Shown: positions 1 through 6,917 of the stretch, one piece after another
Numbering within the stretch: the stretch's first letter is position 1
Layout: each line of letters begins with the position of its first letter
Source of the DNA: JAYZDP01 sp036337765
GTDB lineage: Bacteria; Acidobacteriota; Thermoanaerobaculia; Multivoradales; Multivoraceae
NCBI GenBank assembly: GCA_036337765.1
Contig: JAYZDP010000034.1
Span: forward strand, 1 to 11,661
Length of the DNA stretch: 11,661 bases
Direction: 5' to 3'
The notes under the pieces: generated by a model
Databases searched by the model: none
What the model was told of the DNA's origin: nothing
Seen by the model: the letters and a program-made list of their open reading frames with translations, nothing else
Made by a program: the position numbers and the translations under genes

Positions 1-2468
1 ACCAAGCTGACACGATCATCGGTGCTGGCGCCCACTACCACCACACCTGAGCCGAGGCGCTGGCGGAGCACGTCGGCCAGGGTACGAAGCTCGTCAAAGG
101 GCGTGCCCGGGACCTCGCGAAAAAGGACCTTCACCCCGTCGACGCGGCTCTCGCCGGAGGATGTTTCGTCGTCGCCACCCGTAAGTTGTTTCAGACGTAA
201 GCTCTTGAGCTCGCGCTGAGTGTCGCGAAGACGTGCCTTGAGATCGGCGATCTCCTCCACGATCCGCGTCTCTCCGACCGCGAGTTGTTCGCGAACGTCG
301 GCCAGCACATGATGCTCCGAGCGCGAGAGGGACTCGACCGCCTCGCCCGTCACGGCCTCGATGCGCCGTACCCCAGACGCCACACCACGCTCACCGACGA
401 TGCGGAAGCCGCCGATCTCGCCGGTGTTGCGGACGTGACAGCCACCGCAGAGCTCGACGCTCGAGCCCGGCACCGTGACCGTTCGGACTCGATCGCCATA
501 CTTCTCACCGAACAGAGCCATCGCCCCTCCCGCGATGGCCTCGTCGTAGCTCTTCTCCACGATCTCGGTGCCAACAGCGCTGCGGATCCACTCGAGCACC
601 TGATCCTCGATGGCCTCGCGCTGCGTAAGTCTCAGCGGGCGGTCGTGGGTGTAGTCGAAGCGCAACCGATCGGGATGGACCAGCGAGCCGGCCTGGCGCA
701 CTCGTGTCCCAAGCTGCGCCCGCAGAGCTGCGTGCAGCAGGTGGGTGGCCGTGTGGTTGCGCTCCGTCGACCGACGACGCCGCGAGTCCACGTCCTGCTC
801 GATCTCATCGCCCACCCGCAGCGAGCCCTCCACGATCTCGATCCGATGCAAATAGATCCCCGCATCCTTCTGGGTGTCAACGACCTCGGCGCGGCCGTTC
901 GCCGAGACGAGCGAGCCGGTGTCACCAACCTGTCCACCAGACTCGGCGTAAAAGACCGTTCTGTCGAGCGCCACCACTCCAGTCTCGCCCGCACTCAACG
1001 CATCGACGGCCTCCAACCCGCCATCGGCATCCTCACGCGCGGCACCCACGATCCGCCCTCCGGTGTCGCGGACGTAGTCATAGCCCGAAAACCCGGTAGC
1101 GGCGAGTTCCTCGCCACCCGTGAGCGCGCGGCGCTGGCTCGCCAGGTCGCCCTGCGAGCGACTGGCGGCGCTTCTCGAGCGTTGCCGCTGCGCACCGAGG
1201 GCCGCATCGAAGCCGACCTCGTCGACCGTCAGGGCTTCCTCCTCGAGGATTTCGCGAATCATCTCGACAGGGAGACCGTGGGTATCGTAAAGGCGGAACG
1301 CTTCTTCACCGGCGAGGCTCGTCCGGCCCTCGGAGCGGGCGCGATCGATCGCCGCCTGGACGTGCCCGGCGCCGGCAGCGACGGTCGACAGGAACTTCTC
1401 CTCTTCGGCCAGGACAGTCGCGGCGGAAGCCTCGCGAGTCGCCTCGAGCTCCGTATAGGTGTTCATGGTCTTCGCCAGCGTCGGCAGAAGATCGTGCAGA
1501 AAGGGCTCTTCGAGACCGAGGCGCATGCCGTGACGCACCGCACGGCGCAAGATCCGCCGCAGCACGTAGCCGCGTCCTTCGTTGGAGGGAATGATGCCGT
1601 CCGCGAGCAGAAACCCGACCGCCCGGACGTGGTCAGCGATGACGCGCAGCGAAACGTCGCCGGACTCGTCGCTGCCACCGTAGGGGACTCTCGCGAGCTC
1701 TCCTGCGTGCGCCAGAATCGGCTGAAAAACATCCGTCTGGTAGTTCGAGCCCACACCCTGAAGCACCGACGCGATCCGCTCGAAGCCGCAGCCGGTATCG
1801 ATCGACGGGTTCGGCAGCGGTGTCAGCACACCGTCCTCGTTGCAGTCGAACTGCATGAACACGAGGTTCCAGAACTCGAAGTAACGGCCACTGTCCGAGC
1901 CCGTACCCCAGTCGACCGCGGGCTGGTCGGGGAATCTGTCGATGTGTAGCTCCGAGCAGGGGCCACACGGCCCGGTATCTCCCATCGACCAGAAGTTGTC
2001 CTTCTTGCCACAGCGAACGACGCGCTCCGGCGGCAACGACGAGATCTTCACCCACAGCTCATACGCCTCGTCGTCCTGTTCGTAGACCGTGGCGTACAGA
2101 TGCTCGGGATCGAGTCCCCAGACCCCGACCACCAGGTCCCAGGCAAACTCAATCGCCTCCGCCTTGAAGTAGTCGCCGAACGAGAAGTTGCCGAGCATCT
2201 CGAAGAAGGTCTGGTGACGGTGGCTGGGGCCGACGTTCTCGAGGTCGTTGTGCTTGCCCGAAACGCGCAGGCACTTCTGTGCGCTCGTAGCACGTGGCGA
2301 CGGCGGGGTCTCCTCGCCGAGAAAGTAGTTCTTGAACGGCACCATGCCGGCGTTGACGAACAACAACGTCGGGTCCGACTGTGGCACCAGCGGCGCGCTC
2401 GCGGTCAGCCGGTGCCCCCTCTCGACGAAGAAGTCGAGATAGCTCTGACGGATGTCGCGGCCATTCAT
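1..2468 (-). CDS. alaS: Alanyl-tRNA synthetase (3' end of gene missing)
   Basis: This class II aminoacyl-tRNA synthetase charges tRNA-Ala with alanine in the cytoplasm and clears mischarged Ser/Gly-tRNA-Ala. The visible 822 codons start at an ATG (2468) reading MNGRDIRQSYLDFF. The catalytic domain follows, with CLRVSGKHNDLENVG (about residues 66-80), TFFEMLGNFSFGDYF (87-101) and motif 3, SIDTGCGFERIASVLQG (about 222-238). The editing domain carries the zinc ligands HTATH (H572, H576) and CGGCH (C674, H678). A Leu/Arg/Glu-rich helical stretch and the start of the C-terminal (DHHA1-like) domain, with GSGVVVVGAS, end at the window edge. Family members are usually about 870-880 residues, so roughly 50-60 are missing here. 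The start lies 44 nt after recX, with only a weak upstream GAAGAG as ribosome binding site. Minor departures from the commonest motifs are C227 and F229 in motif 3 (usually GMGLER) and C677 (usually CGGTH). The identification is secure. Confidence 0.97.
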   Translation of the reverse strand, partial: MNGRDIRQSYLDFFVERGHRLTASAPLVPQSDPTLLFVNAGMVPFKNYFLGEETPPSPRATSAQKCLRVSGKHNDLENVGPSHRHQTFFEMLGNFSFGDYFKAEAIEFAWDLVVGVWGLDPEHLYATVYEQDDEAYELWVKISSLPPERVVRCGKKDNFWSMGDTGPCGPCSELHIDRFPDQPAVDWGTGSDSGRYFEFWNLVFMQFDCNEDGVLTPLPNPSIDTGCGFERIASVLQGVGSNYQTDVFQPILAHAGELARVPYGGSDESGDVSLRVIADHVRAVGFLLADGIIPSNEGRGYVLRRILRRAVRHGMRLGLEEPFLHDLLPTLAKTMNTYTELEATREASAATVLAEEEKFLSTVAAGAGHVQAAIDRARSEGRTSLAGEEAFRLYDTHGLPVEMIREILEEEALTVDEVGFDAALGAQRQRSRSAASRSQGDLASQRRALTGGEELAATGFSGYDYVRDTGGRIVGAAREDADGGLEAVDALSAGETGVVALDRTVFYAESGGQVGDTGSLVSANGRAEVVDTQKDAGIYLHRIEIVEGSLRVGDEIEQDVDSRRRRSTERNHTATHLLHAALRAQLGTRVRQAGSLVHPDRLRFDYTHDRPLRLTQREAIEDQVLEWIRSAVGTEIVEKSYDEAIAGGAMALFGEKYGDRVRTVTVPGSSVELCGGCHVRNTGEIGGFRIVGERGVASGVRRIEAVTGEAVESLSRSEHHVLADVREQLAVGETRIVEEIADLKARLRDTQRELKSLRLKQLTGGDDETSSGESRVDGVKVLFREVPGTPFDELRTLADVLRQRLGSGVVVVGASTDDRVSL

Positions 2469-2512
2469 CGGTCGGCGCTCTTCGAGGGTGGAGGGAAAGG
2501 CGGGCGGCTGGC

Positions 2513-3016
2513 TCAGGCGCCCCCATCAAACGGGTTCTCGTCGACCGAGGACAGCTCGCCAGCGGCCTCGACAATATCACGCGACCTGAAGCCCAATCGG
2601 TCGAGATGGCGCATCAGCGCATCGCGATTCCGTCCGCCCTTGCCTGCCCAACGGCGTGCCGCATCGAGTGCAGACTCGCGCTCCGAGGCGGGCATGCCCT
2701 CACGCAGGGCTTGTTCGACTGCGTCGCGATCCGCGCCGCGGCGCGCCAGCTCCGCGCGCATTCTTCGCCGGCCGATGGGCCCTCGGCGCAGTCGGCTCGA
2801 GATGAACCCGAGGGCCGCCTCGAAGTCGCCGAGCATGCCCTCGCTCTCGAGCCGGGCGATCGCGTGGTTGCACTCCTCGTCGTCGAAGCCACGATCTGAG
2901 AGCTTGCGTCGGATCTCCCTAACGAAGTGAGGGCGGCGCGCCAAAAGCTGTATCGCTTTGCGGTAGGCCTGACGCGGCCCCCGCTCCTCCTGCGGCGCCA
3001 GGTCCCCCTCAGCCAC
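2513..3016 (-). CDS. recX: Regulatory protein RecX
   Basis: RecX binds RecA filaments and limits or modulates RecA recombinase and coprotease activity. The 167-residue product shows the family's repeated three-helix pattern. First comes AYRKAIQLLARRPHFVREI (about 17-35) with RKLSDRGF. The next part is IARLESEGMLGD with F(I)SSRLRRGPIGRRRMRAEL (about 53-90). The last, weaker repeat runs over about 116-150 (DALMRHLDRLGF). Basic residues are abundant, as usual for this family. I chose the GTG at 3016 because it overlaps the pilT stop (GTGGCTGA) and leaves a normal N-terminus. An upstream ATG at 3067 would add 17 residues with no resemblance to the family and overlap pilT by 59 nt. Translation is probably coupled to pilT. 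recX next to alaS is the order known from E. coli, where recA precedes them; here pilT does. The family call is confident, the start moderately so. Confidence 0.9.
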   Translation of the reverse strand: MAEGDLAPQEERGPRQAYRKAIQLLARRPHFVREIRRKLSDRGFDDEECNHAIARLESEGMLGDFEAALGFISSRLRRGPIGRRRMRAELARRGADRDAVEQALREGMPASERESALDAARRWAGKGGRNRDALMRHLDRLGFRSRDIVEAAGELSSVDENPFDGGA

Positions 3017-4169
3017 CCGTGGGCTCGATCTCCATCGATCCGAAGGCCTCGGCGCCGCTGAGCACACCTTCCATCTGCTCGCGGGCCTCGTCGCCGGTGA
3101 ACTGGACGCCCTCGAGCTTGAGGCGGAACTCGTCGGGATTCGTCGCCCGCTTCATCGCCTCTTCGATGGTGATCAGGTTCTCCCGGTAGAGGAAGAACAA
3201 GGACTGGTCGAAGGTCTGCATGCCGTACTGACTGGTTCCCATCGAGATCTGGTCACGGATGTACTTGGTCTTTCCCTTGTTCTCGATGCAGTCACGGATG
3301 TACGGCGTCGCTACCATCACCTCGACCGCCGGCACCCGGCCGAGTCCGTCGGCCCTTGGCAACAGCCGCATCGAGATGATCGCCTGCAGCACCTGCGAAA
3401 GCTGGATGCGGACCTGTTGCTGATGGTGCGGCGGGAATACCGAGATTAGCCGGGTGATGGTCTCGGTGGCGTCCAGAGTATGCAGCGTCGAGAGGACCAA
3501 ATGGCCGGTCTCCGCGGCCATGACCGCAGTCTCGATCGTCTCGTAATCGCGCATCTCACCAACCAGAATGACGTCGGGATCCTGACGCAGGGAGGCGCGT
3601 AGCGCCGAGGTGAACGAGCGGCAATCGACGTCGAGCTCGCGTTGTGAAATGAGCGACTTCTTGTCGGTGTGCATGTACTCGATCGGATCCTCGATCGTGA
3701 CAACGTGCTCGTTGCGGGCCTGATTGATGAAGTCGATCATCGCCGCCAGCGTGGTCGACTTCCCGGAGCCGGTGGTCCCGGTGCAAAGGACCAGGCCACG
3801 CTGCTCCTTACAGATCGTCTCGATAACCTCGGGAAGGTTGAGATCGGAGATGGCGAGTACTTTGGTCGGAATGACGCGAAGCACCAGCCCGACCGCCCCA
3901 CGCTGCTGGAAGATGGCGCAACGGAAGCGCCCGAGCCCGGGAACCGCGTAGGAGATGTCGATCTCCATCTCCTCCTTGAAGCGCTGCTTCTGGCGCGCGT
4001 TCATGATCGAAAACGCCATCGCAACCGTGTCTTCCTGCATCAGACGCTTCATCGAGCTGATCCCCTGCAGGCGGCCGTCGACGCGGATGACGGGAGGATT
4101 GCCGATCTTCAGATGGAGATCCGAGGCGTTCTGTTCGACCGCAATCTTGAGCAGGTCATTGATGGTCAC
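3009..4169 (-). CDS. pilT: Type IV pilus retraction ATPase, PilT family
   Basis: PilT-family proteins are hexameric cytoplasmic ATPases at the base of type IV pili that depolymerise the pilus and so power twitching motility. This 386-residue protein has the N-terminal PAS-like domain (MTINDLLKIAVEQNASDLHL, GNPPVIRVDGRL). It then shows all family ATPase motifs in order: Walker A GTTGSGKST (131-139), Asp box VVTIEDPIEY (156-165), Walker B DVILVGEMRD (199-208) and His box TGHLVLSTLHT (221-231). The C-terminus has the typical YGMQTFDQSLFFLY followed by ATNPDEF. It is about 30 residues longer than many PilTs because of an acidic tail. The start is GTG at 4169, with GGGAG about 8 nt upstream. The gene sits 74 nt after rsmE, possibly with its own promoter, and overlaps recX by 8 nt. 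PilU or another PilT paralogue is possible, as no other pilus gene is in view to decide this. Confidence 0.94.
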   Translation of the reverse strand: MTINDLLKIAVEQNASDLHLKIGNPPVIRVDGRLQGISSMKRLMQEDTVAMAFSIMNARQKQRFKEEMEIDISYAVPGLGRFRCAIFQQRGAVGLVLRVIPTKVLAISDLNLPEVIETICKEQRGLVLCTGTTGSGKSTTLAAMIDFINQARNEHVVTIEDPIEYMHTDKKSLISQRELDVDCRSFTSALRASLRQDPDVILVGEMRDYETIETAVMAAETGHLVLSTLHTLDATETITRLISVFPPHHQQQVRIQLSQVLQAIISMRLLPRADGLGRVPAVEVMVATPYIRDCIENKGKTKYIRDQISMGTSQYGMQTFDQSLFFLYRENLITIEEAMKRATNPDEFRLKLEGVQFTGDEAREQMEGVLSGAEAFGSMEIEPTGG

Positions 4170-4188
4170 GAGCTTCTCCCTGTCTCCA

Positions 4189-4219
4189 TAGATAATTAGC
4201 CATAAGACTCAACTGGCAA
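4189..4219 (-). promoter_or_regulatory. Possible promoter for pilT
   Basis: The rsmE-pilT gap is clearly more AT-rich than its surroundings. On the minus strand it has TTGCCA (4219-4214), matching 5 of 6 bases of a -35 box, followed after 18-19 nt by TTATCT or TATCTA (4195-4189) as a poor -10 match. No hairpin with a U-run that would terminate the upstream operon is visible in this gap, so read-through from rsmE is also possible. The -10 match is weak, so this is a candidate only. Confidence 0.3.
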
Positions 4220-4243
4220 TCCTAGCTCCAGCCTCCCACACTG

Positions 4244-4960
4244 TCAAAGTCGGTCAGACTCGTCGCTCGGCGCTGGGTGCAGGAAACAGGCTACCGCAGC
4301 CAGCGCCGCGGTCTCGATCCGCAACACCGCAGAGCCGAGTCGCACACCCCGACTCCCGACCTCACCGAGAGCTTCCAGCTCAGAGGGACGGAAACCACCT
4401 TCGGGACCTATCATGACGACGGCCTCAGCAGGTACGCGGGTGGGCGGACCCTGTGGGGCATCGGGGTCGAGGTGAAACGCCCCGGACGGTGGCAGGTCCT
4501 CGAGAGCGCGACGGAAGTCGAGCATGCCGCTCACGACCGGGACTCGCGAGCGATGGCACTGCTCCACAGCCGATCGCGCAACACGCTGCAAGCGACCGAG
4601 AGTCGAGCCACCATAGCTGCGCGGCCCGCGTCCGCATCTGAAGAACTGAATACCCACCACGCCGAGCTCGGTGGCCTTCTCGACCAGCCAAGAAGCCCGG
4701 TTTCCCTTTGGCGCGGCGACCCGGATCTCCAGGGCCACCGCGGGCTCGTTCGACGGCGCCTCGCCGAGTACCTTTACCATCGCCTGGCTACGATCCACGT
4801 CGACGACCTCGCCCCAGCGAGCCTGCCCTACTCCGTCGACCAAACGCAGCCGATCGCCACGCCTCTGGCGGGCCGAGCGGAAGAGATGGCGATGCGTCTC
4901 ACCCTCGAGTACCACCTCGCTCTCTTGAAGGTCCGTCTCGGAGACCAGAACGGTTCTCAA
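4244..4960 (-). CDS. rsmE: 16S rRNA (uracil1498-N3)-methyltransferase RsmE
   Basis: RsmE is a SPOUT-fold methyltransferase that uses S-adenosylmethionine to methylate N3 of U1498 in 16S rRNA of the 30S subunit. The 238-residue product has the PUA-like N-terminal part (VLVSETDLQESEVVL, HLFRSARQRRGDRL, about 4-38). The central AAPKGNRASWLVEKATELGV (82-101) and SAVEQCHRSRVP (130-141) follow. The knotted C-terminal SAM site carries IGPEGGF (184-190) and LGSAVLRIETAALAA (208-222). These last two motifs are the family hallmark. I place the start at TTG 4960, which overlaps the prmA stop (TTGA). The N-terminus then reads (M)RTVLVSETDL, aligning with the usual MxRFFV start. A start at 4993 would only add 11 residues translated from the end of prmA. 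The gene is last in the heat-shock operon and probably translationally coupled to prmA. Function is confident, the start fairly so. Confidence 0.93.
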   Translation of the reverse strand: MRTVLVSETDLQESEVVLEGETHRHLFRSARQRRGDRLRLVDGVGQARWGEVVDVDRSQAMVKVLGEAPSNEPAVALEIRVAAPKGNRASWLVEKATELGVVGIQFFRCGRGPRSYGGSTLGRLQRVARSAVEQCHRSRVPVVSGMLDFRRALEDLPPSGAFHLDPDAPQGPPTRVPAEAVVMIGPEGGFRPSELEALGEVGSRGVRLGSAVLRIETAALAAVACFLHPAPSDESDRL

Positions 4961-5805
4961 CGGACGTCGCGCTCCAGGTGCCAAGCCACCCACTCGCCCT
5001 CCTCGAGTGTGCCTCTGACGACCAGCCCGGCATCACGGCCCGCATCCTCGGCATCGCGCGCCTCCGCGCGCAGCGCGCCCGAAACGACGAGCGCGCCGCA
5101 GGGCCGCAAGAGGCCAGACACGGCCGGCAAGAGGGGCTTCAGATGAGCGAAGAGGATGTTGACGACGACGACATCAAAACTCACTTCAGCCGACAACGCG
5201 TCGATCGAACCCGCGATCATCATCGCGGCACTCGTGTTCAGGCTCCGGTTGACGCGACCGAGCATCGCCGAAGCGAAATCGTGCTCCAGCGCCACGATCG
5301 GACCGGCTCCGAGATGGCCGGCGACGAAGCTCAGCACTCCTGAGCCACTACCGAGATCGAGTAGGCGCGCCCCGCGAACACGCGGCGCCAGTGACTCGAG
5401 CCAGCGTGTCGCCAGCCGGGTGGACTCGTGACTGCCCGTGCCGAAGGCGCGCCGCGCCGGAAGACGCAGCAGGATCCTGCCGTCTGGCACCGATTCGGCG
5501 CCGTCCGCACACCACTCTCTCGGATCGGCCCAGAAGCCCGCACCCAAGGGCAGCGGGCGAGCATGGGACCGGTACTGATCGAGCCAGTCCCGCTCGACGA
5601 TGCGCCGCGACCCAACCATGCGGACGCCACGTTCCCACCACTCATCAGCGAGCCTAGCGTCGGGCTCGGTGCCGCGCCGGTAGTAGGCCAGCACCTCGTC
5701 GTCGAGCGACTCGAGCCCGAGCAGTCCGGGCCCCTCGAGCTCGGCGACCAGCATGTCGTGCCACGCCGCCGGAACCCGATAGCGGCGCTGGACGTAGCTA
5801 CCCAA
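4957..5805 (-). CDS. prmA: Ribosomal protein L11 methyltransferase PrmA
   Basis: PrmA uses S-adenosylmethionine to trimethylate lysines and the N-terminus of ribosomal protein L11. The 282-residue protein has an N-terminal substrate-recognition region with DWLDQYRSHARPLPLG (about 73-88). The AFGTGSHESTRLATRWLE signature (120-137; usually AFGTGTHxTTxLCL) comes next. SAM-binding motif I, LLDLGSGSGVLSFVA, lies at 148-162, and the NIL motif VVVNIL at 213-218. It ends LEEGEWVAWHLER, as typical for PrmA. The start is TTG at 5805, eight bases inside the end of dnaJ, with AAGGA about 5 nt before it; no good ATG exists near the expected N-terminus. The stop overlaps the rsmE start by one codon step. 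Motif I and the GTGSHES stretch are a little unlike textbook PrmA, but the dnaJ-prmA-rsmE order supports the call. A PrmA-like methyltransferase with another protein substrate cannot be excluded. Confidence 0.88.
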   Translation of the reverse strand: MGSYVQRRYRVPAAWHDMLVAELEGPGLLGLESLDDEVLAYYRRGTEPDARLADEWWERGVRMVGSRRIVERDWLDQYRSHARPLPLGAGFWADPREWCADGAESVPDGRILLRLPARRAFGTGSHESTRLATRWLESLAPRVRGARLLDLGSGSGVLSFVAGHLGAGPIVALEHDFASAMLGRVNRSLNTSAAMMIAGSIDALSAEVSFDVVVVNILFAHLKPLLPAVSGLLRPCGALVVSGALRAEARDAEDAGRDAGLVVRGTLEEGEWVAWHLERDVR

Positions 5806-6901
5806 AGAGGTCCTTGACTCTGTGCAGCACCTTGCGCTCGCCGCGCACCTCGTCGCCGAAGCGTTCGGCGAGATCCTCGACGAGGCGAAGCTCCTCGCGA
5901 TCGAGATCGCGCCCCCGAGGCACGTCGATGGCCACCGAGACGTGATGGTCGCCGGTGCCGGAGCCGTTCAGCCGAGGAATTCCCTTGCCTGAGACTCTGA
6001 GCAGATCGCCGTGGCTCGTGCCAGCCGGAACCTTGAGCCGAGCGGCGCCGTGAATCGTCTCCACAGGCACATCAGCCCCCAGCACCGCCTGGGGGTAGGA
6101 GATCAGAAGCTCCGAGAAAGTGTCAGCACCCTGGCGCCGAAAGACGTCGTGGTCATCGACATGAACGACCACATAAAGATCACCGGCAGGACCGCCGCGC
6201 GAGCCGTGCTCACCCTCCCCGGAAAGCCGCAGCCGCGAACCGTCGTCGACACCGGCCGGAATCCTCACCTGGATCGACGTCTCCTTCTCCAGACGTCCCC
6301 TGCCGACGCAGGGCTCGCACGGGTTGCGCACGACCGTGCCCGTACCGCTACAGCGCGGGCAGGTACGCGCAACGGTGAAGAACCCCTGCGAGAACCGCAC
6401 CTGGCCCTGTCCTCCACAGCCCTCACAGGAGTCCGGGCCGGAACCGTCGGAACTTCCGCTACCCGAGCACTCTTCGCAGCGCTCGAGGCGTGGAATCCGC
6501 AGCGTCGGATCGGTGCCGAAGGCCGCCTCCTCGAACGAGATGCTCAAGTCGTAGCGCAGGTCGGCGCCGGCCGCCGGCCCGCGGCGACCGCCGCGCCGGC
6601 GCCCGAAGCCGAACAAGTCGCCGAGGATGTCGGAGAAGTCTCCGAACGTCTCCGGGTCAAATCCTCCGAAACCACCGCCAGATGTCGCCTCATGGCCGAA
6701 GCGGTCGTAGCGAGCCCGCTTGCCAGCATCTGAAAGCACGGCGTAGGCCTCGGCCGCCTCCTTGAAGTTTCCCTCAGCCTCGGGATCGTCGGGATTGCGG
6801 TCGGGATGGAACTGCACCGCAAGCTTGCGATATGCAGACTTGATCTCTCGATCGCCGGAGTCGCGGCCGACTCCAAGCACCTCGTAATAGTCCCTCGGCA
6901 T
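5798..6901 (-). CDS. dnaJ: Chaperone protein DnaJ (Hsp40)
   Basis: DnaJ delivers unfolded clients to DnaK and stimulates its ATPase. The 367-residue product is a complete class A J-protein. The J-domain starts DYYEVLGV and holds the catalytic HPD at 32-34. A Gly/Phe-rich linker covers about 75-110 (GGGFGGFDPETFGDF and GFGRRRGGRRG). The zinc region has four CxxCxGxG repeats: CEECSGSG (142), CEGCGGQG (159), CPRCSGTG (181) and CEPCVGRG (195). Two beta-rich client-binding domains follow, with VRIPAGVDDGSRLRLSGEG and LKVPAGTSHGDLLRVSGKG. The length is normal. The start ATG lies 16 nt after dnaK; its Shine-Dalgarno match (GAAGG, about 15 nt away) is poor, and a short GAAG-GCGG-CTTC hairpin sits there, so it may depend on coupling to dnaK. 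The gene end overlaps prmA by 8 nt. Confidence 0.97.
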   Translation of the reverse strand: MPRDYYEVLGVGRDSGDREIKSAYRKLAVQFHPDRNPDDPEAEGNFKEAAEAYAVLSDAGKRARYDRFGHEATSGGGFGGFDPETFGDFSDILGDLFGFGRRRGGRRGPAAGADLRYDLSISFEEAAFGTDPTLRIPRLERCEECSGSGSSDGSGPDSCEGCGGQGQVRFSQGFFTVARTCPRCSGTGTVVRNPCEPCVGRGRLEKETSIQVRIPAGVDDGSRLRLSGEGEHGSRGGPAGDLYVVVHVDDHDVFRRQGADTFSELLISYPQAVLGADVPVETIHGAARLKVPAGTSHGDLLRVSGKGIPRLNGSGTGDHHVSVAIDVPRGRDLDREELRLVEDLAERFGDEVRGERKVLHRVKDLFG

Positions 6902-6917
6902 GGTCTGGAAGCCGCCT

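Noticed and set aside
285..1949. A 554-codon plus-strand open frame opposite alaS
   Set aside because: It lies wholly antisense to a clear alaS, has Arg/Asp/Val-rich composition typical of high-GC complementary frames, and shows no family motif.
2469..2512. T-box or other leader regulation of alaS
   Set aside because: Only 44 nt separate recX and alaS, too short for a T-box, and no structure was evident.
2100..2930. Plus-strand open frames opposite the alaS start and recX
   Set aside because: They cross the boundary of two real minus-strand genes, have no recognisable motif, and are low-complexity shadows.
3017..3067. ATG at 3067 as the recX start
   Set aside because: The extra 17 residues are translated from the pilT coding region and do not resemble RecX; the GTG overlapping the pilT stop fits better.
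4170..4243. Rho-independent terminator between rsmE and pilT
   Set aside because: No GC-rich stem followed by a U-run could be found on the minus strand.
4961..4993. Start at 4993 for rsmE
   Set aside because: It would overlap prmA by 37 nt, and the added residues have no family counterpart; TTG at 4960 aligns with the normal RsmE N-terminus.
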